Assembly: GCF_021729135.1 (NCBI RefSeq)
Contig: NZ_JAJTWW010000004.1
Coordinates: forward strand, 62,001-126,000
Length of the DNA: 64,000 nucleotides
Origin: Brevibacterium daeguense
Lineage (GTDB): Bacteria; Actinomycetota; Actinomycetes; Actinomycetales; Brevibacteriaceae
Direction of reading: 5' to 3'
Under the pieces are notes generated by a model, which searched no databases, had not been told where the DNA came from, and saw only the letters and a program-made list of their open reading frames with translations. Shown here one piece after another: positions 58,917 through 64,000 of the stretch; the stretch's first letter is position 1; every line of letters starts with the position of its first letter. The position numbers and the translations under genes were made by a program.

Positions 58917-60076
58917 GCCGAATGCACGTCCTTGTGGGCTCCCTTGAGGAGCTGGCGGGCGATGACGAGCTTCTGGATCTCCGAGGTGCCCTCGTAGATC
59001 CGGAACAGCCGGGCGTGGCGGTAGAAGCGCTCGATCGAGGTCTCGCGCATGTAGCCCATGCCGCCGAACACCTGCACGCCCCGGTCCGCGACGCGGCCGA
59101 GCATCTCGGAGGCGAACAGCTTGCAGGAGCTGGGACCGAGCTTGCGGTCGGCGCCCTCGTCCCAGCGCCTGGCTGCGGCGAGCACCATCTCGCGAGCTGC
59201 GGACAGCTCGGCGTAGGACTCCGCCAGCAGTGCCTGGACGAGCTGGAACTCGCCGATCGGGGTCCCGCCCTGCTTGGCGACCTTGGCGTGCTCGACGGAG
59301 TCGTCGAGGATGCGGGTGGCCTGGCCCACGCACATCGCGGCGATGTGCAGGCGGCCCTTGTTGAGCGAGGCCATGGCGGCCTTGAAGCCGACTTCCTCCT
59401 GGCCGCCGACGAGGTACTTCGACGGGACGCGCACGTCATCGAAGAAGATCTCGGAGGTCCAGGCGCCGGCCTGACCCATCTTCTTATCCTTGGGCCCGAC
59501 GGTGACGCCCTGGGACTCGGTGGGCACGAGGAAGACGGAGATGCCCTTGGTGCCGGTCGCATCGGGGTTGGTGCGGGCGAAGACCATGAGCACGTCGGAC
59601 ATCGCGGCGTTGGTGATGAACCGCTTGGAGCCGTTGATGATGTAGTCGTCGCCGTCCTTGACCGCCTTGGTGGTCAGACCGGAGGGGTCCGATCCGGCGT
59701 CCGGCTCGGTGAGCGCGAAGGAGGCGATCGCCTCGCCCGAGGCGATCTTGGGCAGCCATTCCTGCTTCTGCTGGTCGGTGCCGTAGTTGACGAGCACCTG
59801 ACCGGCGATTCCGTTGTTGGTGCCGAACAGCGAGCGGAACGACGGCGTGGTGTAGCCGAGCTCGAAGGCGAGCATCGCGTCCTGGTAGGCGTTGAAGCCC
59901 AGCCCGCCGAACTCCTCGGGGATCGCCCAGCCGAACAGGCCCATCTCGGCGGACTGCTCGCGGATCTCCGCGGGGATCTCGTCGGTGTCCTCGATTTCGA
60001 GTTCGCGGGGAACGACCTGTTCGCGCACGAATTCGCGCACCGTGGTCAGAATGTGCTTGAGATCGGAATCGTCCAT
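58913..60076 (-). CDS. Acyl-CoA dehydrogenase
   Basis: 387 residues. FAD-binding and catalytic motifs: FALTEPDAGSDPSGL, YIINGSKRFITNA, VQVFGGMGYMRET and YEGTSEIQKLVIARQLL, with the Glu before GTSEIQ as the likely catalytic base. It oxidises acyl-CoA and passes electrons to ETF, whose genes lie at 50.4-52.2 kb. It follows the MaoC gene with a 55-bp gap. Confidence 0.94.
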   Translation of the reverse strand: MDDSDLKHILTTVREFVREQVVPRELEIEDTDEIPAEIREQSAEMGLFGWAIPEEFGGLGFNAYQDAMLAFELGYTTPSFRSLFGTNNGIAGQVLVNYGTDQQKQEWLPKIASGEAIASFALTEPDAGSDPSGLTTKAVKDGDDYIINGSKRFITNAAMSDVLMVFARTNPDATGTKGISVFLVPTESQGVTVGPKDKKMGQAGAWTSEIFFDDVRVPSKYLVGGQEEVGFKAAMASLNKGRLHIAAMCVGQATRILDDSVEHAKVAKQGGTPIGEFQLVQALLAESYAELSAAREMVLAAARRWDEGADRKLGPSSCKLFASEMLGRVADRGVQVFGGMGYMRETSIERFYRHARLFRIYEGTSEIQKLVIARQLLKGAHKDVHSA

Positions 60077-60131
60077 GTTCTTCTTTCTCTTCGTGCTCTT
60101 CGAGTGGTGCTTACGTGCGCGAGGCGCCTGC

Positions 60132-60590
60132 TCAGTCCTCTTCGACCATGAGGGTCACGGCTTCGGCGATGCACGCCGGGCGGTCCGAGCCCTCGATCTC
60201 GATGACGTGGTTCATGACCACCTGGACGCCGGAGCTCTTCCGCTCGACCTCCTTCAGGGAGACGACGTCACGGACCTTCGAACCGGCAGGCACCGGCTTC
60301 GGGAAGCGGACCTTGTTGAGGCCGTAGTTGATCTTCATCTTCATGCCGGAGACGTCCATGACCTCGGCGCCCAGGCGGGGCAGCAGCGAGAGGGTCAGGA
60401 AGCCGTGGGCGATCGTCGAACCGAACGGACCGGCCTTGGCCCTCTCCTCGTCGATGTGGATCCACTGGTGATCACCGGTGGCGTCGGCGAACAGGTTGAT
60501 CATCTCCTGATCGATCGTCACCCACGAGCTCTCACCGAGCTGCTGGCCGATGAGGGTCTCGAGTTCGGCCATTCCCTGGATTGTTCGCAT
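60132..60590 (-). CDS. MaoC family (R)-enoyl-CoA hydratase-like protein
   Basis: 152 residues, single hot-dog domain with the hydratase motif FADATGDHQWIHIDEERA and GSTIAHGFLTLSLL. It hydrates enoyl-CoA and is the first gene of a four-gene acyl-CoA operon. GAGGAG lies upstream of the ATG. The 315-bp gap before it separates it from the divergent NUDIX gene. Confidence 0.9.
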   Translation of the reverse strand: MRTIQGMAELETLIGQQLGESSWVTIDQEMINLFADATGDHQWIHIDEERAKAGPFGSTIAHGFLTLSLLPRLGAEVMDVSGMKMKINYGLNKVRFPKPVPAGSKVRDVVSLKEVERKSSGVQVVMNHVIEIEGSDRPACIAEAVTLMVEED

Positions 60591-60905
60591 CTTTGCGTCT
60601 CCTCAGACGTAGTAGTTGGCACTGACGGCGGCTCCGCGCAGGGGCCAGAGTGCAGCCTCCACGCATTCTTGCCTGAACCAGTATTAATGAAGTCGGACTA
60701 TTTGTGTTTTCGGTAACAGTGTAGCCTGCAGGGAAGAAGTTCGGTAGTCATCGTCCGCGCTGGACACGCACCCCGCCTCGTCATGGGCCGGGGTACAGTA
60801 TCGAACAGGCACGCGATCCCGCGAGGCACGGGCGCCTCGGGGACAAGAGACCGCGATCGGCCCTCGCCTCAGCGGGTGGTGGGCAGGCCGCACGAGGAGG
60901 ACCAG
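60591..60905. promoter_or_regulatory. Divergent intergenic region between maoC and NUDIX
   Basis: 315 bp. The A/T-rich stretch at about 60675-60730 contains AGTATTAATGAAGT and TTTTCGGTAACAGTGTAGCCT and probably holds both promoters; I cannot assign clean -35/-10 pairs. The rest near 60780-60900 is GC-rich and is only the leader of the NUDIX gene. I see no gene here. Confidence 0.5.
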
Positions 60906-61622
60906 ATGGTGCGTGAACTCAAGACCGAGGGCAGTGATCGTTCGGATCAGGTGGGCATGAGGACGGGAGTCTCGCTCGCGAGCAACCTGGCAGCCCCCGG
61001 CGTCGAGATGCCGGTCCGACCGGCCGTCAGCGTCATCGTCGCCCGCGACACCGCTCGCGGGCTCGAGGTGTTCGTCCAGCACCGGGTGAAGACCATGGAC
61101 TTCGCCGCCGGCGTCGTCGTGTATCCCGGCGGCCGGGTCGATCCGCAGGACCACGAGGCGGCCGCCGCCCTGGATGTGCCCGATTCCCTCGTCGAGGAGC
61201 ACGTGGCCGCATGGTCGCGCACCGAGCTCGGAGCCGATCCGACGTTCGCCAGGGCACTCATCGCCACCGCCCAGCGCGAGGTCGGCGAGGAAGCCGGCGC
61301 CACCATCCCGCCGTCGGCGCTCAAGCCATGGGCGAACTGGATCACCCCGCCCGGCCGCACCAAGCGCTTCGACACGTACTTCTACGTCGCCCGCGGCGAT
61401 CAGATCGGCGATATGCGCCATCAGACCACCGAGGCGACCATGTCGGAGTGGATGAACGTCGAGCAGATCCTCCGCGAGGAGGCCGCCGAGCGCCTCAAGC
61501 TCATGCGTCCGACCCTCGTCCTGCTCAACGAAGTGCACCACCTCGGCTCGGTCGACGCGCTCATCAGCGCGCAGCGCGAGATCGAGCCGGTGCGGCCGTT
61601 CATGCCCGGCAAGCACGGCTGA
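60906..61622 (+). CDS. NUDIX hydrolase
   Basis: 238 residues. The NUDIX helix is ALIATAQREVGEEAG, preceded by VVVYPGGRVD with about 48 residues between the first Gly and the REVGEE, more than the classical 23-residue box, as in NUDT19-like enzymes. It hydrolyses a nucleoside-diphosphate-linked compound, possibly a CoA derivative. GAGGAGG precedes the ATG at 60906. It ends before a bidirectional hairpin at 61633-61669. Confidence 0.85.
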   Translation: MVRELKTEGSDRSDQVGMRTGVSLASNLAAPGVEMPVRPAVSVIVARDTARGLEVFVQHRVKTMDFAAGVVVYPGGRVDPQDHEAAAALDVPDSLVEEHVAAWSRTELGADPTFARALIATAQREVGEEAGATIPPSALKPWANWITPPGRTKRFDTYFYVARGDQIGDMRHQTTEATMSEWMNVEQILREEAAERLKLMRPTLVLLNEVHHLGSVDALISAQREIEPVRPFMPGKHG

Positions 61623-61632
61623 GGCAGCGTCT

Positions 61633-61669
61633 CGGGGCGCCTCGCCCGAGCAGGGGACGAGGCGCCCCG
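61633..61669. terminator. Bidirectional hairpin between NUDIX and polysaccharide deacetylase genes
   Basis: CGGGGCGCCTCG (61633-61644) and CGAGGCGCCCCG (61658-61669) form a perfect 12-bp stem with a 13-base loop, between convergent genes. There is no T run. Confidence 0.75.
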
Positions 61670-61723
61670 TGAGAAGCGCGTCAGAGGCGGCGCGGCCGAG
61701 GCCGATCGACTTCCGCCGCGCGC

Positions 61724-62626
61724 TCAGTACGCCGGCGGGCGCTCCTGCGAGTCGTACGGATAGCGGCGGCGGAAGTCGTCGGCGATGTCGTTGAAGGTCG
61801 CCCAGCGCACCCCGTCATGGCCGCTGATGTACTCGATGAGCCGCTCGAGCATGAGCAGCACCTGCGGTCGGCCCGACACGTCCGGGTGGATGGTGATCGG
61901 GAAGACCGCGTAGTCGAGCTCCCGGTAGACCCAGTCGAACTGGTCCTTCCAGAGCTGCTCGATGACCTGCGGGCTGACGAAGCCGTGGCTGTTGGCGCTG
62001 TTCTTGATGTACATCATCGGCGGCAGGTCGTCGACGTACCAGTTCGCGGCGATCTCGACGAGGTCGACATCCGTGCCGAATTCCAGCGGCTTCATCCACT
62101 CGGCCGCGGATTTCGAGTAGTCGATGTTCGTCCAGGTCTCCCCCACTCGCGCGTAGTACGGCACGAAATCGCCGTGACTCTGGGAGTGGTCGTAGGAGAA
62201 GCCGAACTCCTTGAGGAGTTCGGCGGTGCGCACGGACATCTCCCACCAGGGGGCGACGTAGCCGCGCGGCGACGTCCCGGTCAGCGCGGACAGCACCTCG
62301 ACCGACTTCTCCATCACATCGCGCTCCTGCTGGGCAGTCATGTCGACCGGATTCTCGTGCGAATAGCCGTGGGCGCCGATCTCGTGCCCGGCGTCGACGA
62401 TCATCTTCATCTGGTCCGGAAAGGTCTCGGCGGAGTGACCGGGGACGAACCACGTGGCCGGGAGGTCCCGGCGCCCCAGCATCTTGAGCAGCCGGGGCAC
62501 CCCCAGCTCACCGGCGAAGATGCCGCGCTGGATGTCGTTGGGCGAGTCCTGCCCGCCGTAGGAGCCCAGCCAGCCGCCGACGGCGTCGATGTCGATTCCG
62601 AATGCGCAGTAGATTTCCTTGGCCAT
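61724..62626 (-). CDS. Polysaccharide deacetylase family protein (PuuE/NodB-like)
   Basis: 300 residues with a NodB-like fold. [37 protein letters not shown] and [14 protein letters not shown] contain the Asp and His ligands of the metal site, and a later APWWEMS and [13 protein letters not shown] complete it. Cytosolic (no signal peptide), so more like allantoinase PuuE or an N-acyl hydrolase than a peptidoglycan deacetylase. The ATG at 62626 is preceded by GAGAGGA. It is divergent to the AMP-ligase gene. Confidence 0.83.
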   Translation of the reverse strand: MAKEIYCAFGIDIDAVGGWLGSYGGQDSPNDIQRGIFAGELGVPRLLKMLGRRDLPATWFVPGHSAETFPDQMKMIVDAGHEIGAHGYSHENPVDMTAQQERDVMEKSVEVLSALTGTSPRGYVAPWWEMSVRTAELLKEFGFSYDHSQSHGDFVPYYARVGETWTNIDYSKSAAEWMKPLEFGTDVDLVEIAANWYVDDLPPMMYIKNSANSHGFVSPQVIEQLWKDQFDWVYRELDYAVFPITIHPDVSGRPQVLLMLERLIEYISGHDGVRWATFNDIADDFRRRYPYDSQERPPAY

Positions 62627-62872
62627 TCGAGATGTCCTCTCTCTGTGGGAAGCGCTCCACTCCACGTGGGAGCTCTGCTCCCAGCCAACATGGGACGGCT
62701 GCCTGATGCAAGGACCACCCGCGACCCAGGACCACGTACTCCCGCACTCCGGCGGAGGCGTTGGCCCCGCGGAGCCGAAGTCTGACGAGGCTCGGAGACC
62801 GCGCCGAGGGACTGCACAGGCGCGCACTGTTAGCCTGGGGGAGATCTGCGTCACAATCGGAAGGGGGTACCG

Positions 62873-64000
62873 GTGGGCACTCTTGCTGCACTGTGGTCAG
62901 CGACCGTGCACTCCAGACCCGGATCCCCCTTCCTCACCTTCCTGTCCCGCTCCGGCGAATCCAACACCTGGTCGTATCGCCAGTTCGACCAGATCGTCGA
63001 GCTGACCGCGGGCCGACTGCACCGCCTGGGAGTGGGCAAGGGCGACGCAGTCCACCTCAACCTCCGGAACTCACCAGCCTTCATCATGTGCCTGCTGGCC
63101 TGCTCTCGGCTGGGAGCCTGGATCGTGTCGACGGATCCCGGCTCCGCGGCTCGGCAGATCTCCGAGCAGATCTCGCGCACGCAGCCGAGAGTCGGCGTCG
63201 TCGGGGTGGACCGACGCTCGGCCTATCACACCGGGGTCGCCCTATCGGACCTGCCGAATCTCACCGTCATCGAGGTCTCCGAGGACGAGCCCGACACCCT
63301 CGCCGGCTCCCCGCTGTACTTCGACGGTCGGACAGCAGGTCGGCGAGCAGCCGCCGAGGTGGTGCCCGAGGATCGCCTGGCCGTCGTCTTCACCCCCGGA
63401 GCAGACGAACGACAGCGCGCCGTCGTGCTCACCCAGGGCAACTACGCGCGGACGGCGCGACTGGCCGCGAAGCTCGCCGAGCTGCGCCCCGAGCACCGCT
63501 GGTTCATCACGCTGCCGCTCTTCCATCCCCACTCCCAGCTGCGCTCCCTGGCGTCTGCGGTGGTGCGCGGCGCCTCGGTCGTCCTCGCCGGGGAGTTCTC
63601 GGCATCGACGTGGCAGGCCCAGGCCCGCCGGACGGAGGTCACCCACGCCGCACTGTTCGCGGCACCGATGCGGATGGTGCTTGCCCGCTCCCCTGCGGGG
63701 GCGCAGCCGCTCACCCTCGAACACGTGTGGCTCACCGCAGGAGTGGACGCCGAGCAGTCCGGGCGATTCGCACGACTCGTCGGCACCACGCCCCAGGCGG
63801 TGTTCGGCACCCCGGAGACCTGCTCCCTCATCACCTGCGGCGACGGCGCGATCGGCGACGCGCTGGGCAGGCCGATTCCCGGTCGGCCGGCATATCTGGC
63901 GGACCCCGAATCGCGTGAGCCCGTCCCGGCGGGAACGATCGGCAGCATCGCGATGACGGGACGCCGCGGCGTGGAGCTCTTCGCCGGATACCTCGACGAG
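62873..64000 (+). CDS. AMP-dependent acyl-CoA ligase, 3' truncated by window edge
   Basis: The frame is open from a GTG at 62873 to the window end (376 codons). The early motif [35 protein letters not shown] resembles CaiC/acyl-CoA synthetase family proteins. The phosphate-binding loop normally reads TSGTTGxPKG; here it is [17 protein letters not shown], with the second Gly and the Lys absent, so adenylation activity is in doubt. The [16 protein letters not shown] and [11 protein letters not shown] region corresponds to the A5 motif. A ligase for carnitine-like acids is possible but not proven. Confidence 0.7.
   Translation, partial: MGTLAALWSATVHSRPGSPFLTFLSRSGESNTWSYRQFDQIVELTAGRLHRLGVGKGDAVHLNLRNSPAFIMCLLACSRLGAWIVSTDPGSAARQISEQISRTQPRVGVVGVDRRSAYHTGVALSDLPNLTVIEVSEDEPDTLAGSPLYFDGRTAGRRAAAEVVPEDRLAVVFTPGADERQRAVVLTQGNYARTARLAAKLAELRPEHRWFITLPLFHPHSQLRSLASAVVRGASVVLAGEFSASTWQAQARRTEVTHAALFAAPMRMVLARSPAGAQPLTLEHVWLTAGVDAEQSGRFARLVGTTPQAVFGTPETCSLITCGDGAIGDALGRPIPGRPAYLADPESREPVPAGTIGSIAMTGRRGVELFAGYLDE

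Noticed and set aside
58152-59333. 393-residue frame containing the enoyl-CoA hydratase
   Set aside because: The part above 58916 is an out-of-frame reading of the acyl-CoA dehydrogenase; the hydratase starts at 58916 with a 4-bp overlap.
1-64000. tRNA, rRNA and mobile elements
   Set aside because: I saw no cloverleaf-like sequence in the intergenic gaps, no rRNA signature and no transposase, integrase or terminal inverted repeats.

Overview
The window is high-GC, densely packed DNA that reads as the chromosome of an actinobacterium, most likely Brevibacterium or a close relative. Supporting signs are GTG/TTG starts, many start codons that follow a TAnnnT -10 box by only 6-7 nt (leaderless style), mycothiol-type arsenate reductases, DUF5926 and DUF6458 proteins, and an end-of-window olefin (ole) locus. 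The genus is inferred from gene content and is not proven. I see no rRNA, tRNA, CRISPR array, transposase, integrase or phage gene.

Layout. 0-2.7 kb: the 3' part of an OleC-type acyl-CoA/beta-lactone synthetase, then OleD (long-chain olefin pathway). 2.8-5.4 kb: M20 peptidase, HAD hydrolase and MaoC protein. 5.4-12.4 kb: a divergent arsenic resistance locus. arsR-arsO-MFS lie on the minus strand; acr3-arsC1-arsC2-FAD oxidoreductase-arsC3 lie on the plus strand, with one palindromic operator between two facing promoters. 12.4-15.2 kb: a copper-trafficking/DyP peroxidase module (His-rich membrane protein, PCu(A)C chaperone, Tat-exported DyP) behind a perfect inverted repeat. 15.5-18.8 kb: a fourth, divergent arsC, an XRE-cupin regulator and a thioredoxin-reductase-like/methyltransferase fusion. 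18.8-29.1 kb: mostly housekeeping genes (LCP ligase, pheA, glycosyltransferase, DUF5926, OsmC, AHSA1-type protein, a frameshifted sodC, AAA ATPase, GNAT, Nei).

29.1-39.4 kb: an L-carnitine to glycine betaine block (thioesterase, L-carnitine dehydrogenase, beta-keto acid cleavage enzyme) led by an XRE-TetR double-HTH regulator, followed by a dipeptide-type ABC transporter operon led by a second, paralogous XRE-TetR regulator. 39.6-41.4 kb: SDR and HSL-type esterase. 41.5-52.2 kb: a LysR-centred acyl-CoA locus. The minus arm has a two-subunit CoA-transferase, a CaiB/BaiF CoA-transferase and an MFS pump; the plus arm has LysR, thiolase, a second CaiB/BaiF and EtfBA. 52.4-57.1 kb: GlgC-like nucleotidyltransferase, YihY/BrkB membrane protein, YtxH-like protein and cardiolipin synthase. 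57.3-60.6 kb: a beta-oxidation-like operon (MaoC, acyl-CoA dehydrogenase, enoyl-CoA hydratase, SDR). 60.9-64 kb: NUDIX hydrolase, polysaccharide deacetylase and the start of an AMP-forming ligase.

How it works together. The arsenic locus would reduce arsenate with mycothiol-type ArsC enzymes and export arsenite with Acr3, with ArsO/MFS as an accessory branch. The carnitine operon would oxidise carnitine, cleave dehydrocarnitine with acetyl-CoA and release glycine betaine. The CoA-transferases, ETF, acyl-CoA dehydrogenase and hydratases point to catabolism of one or more unidentified acids as CoA thioesters. Features without an obvious standard explanation are the reductase-methyltransferase fusion, the paired XRE-TetR regulators with a shared upstream motif, in-frame tandem repeats in at least five genes, and a frequently recurring decamer GGCGCCTCGG.
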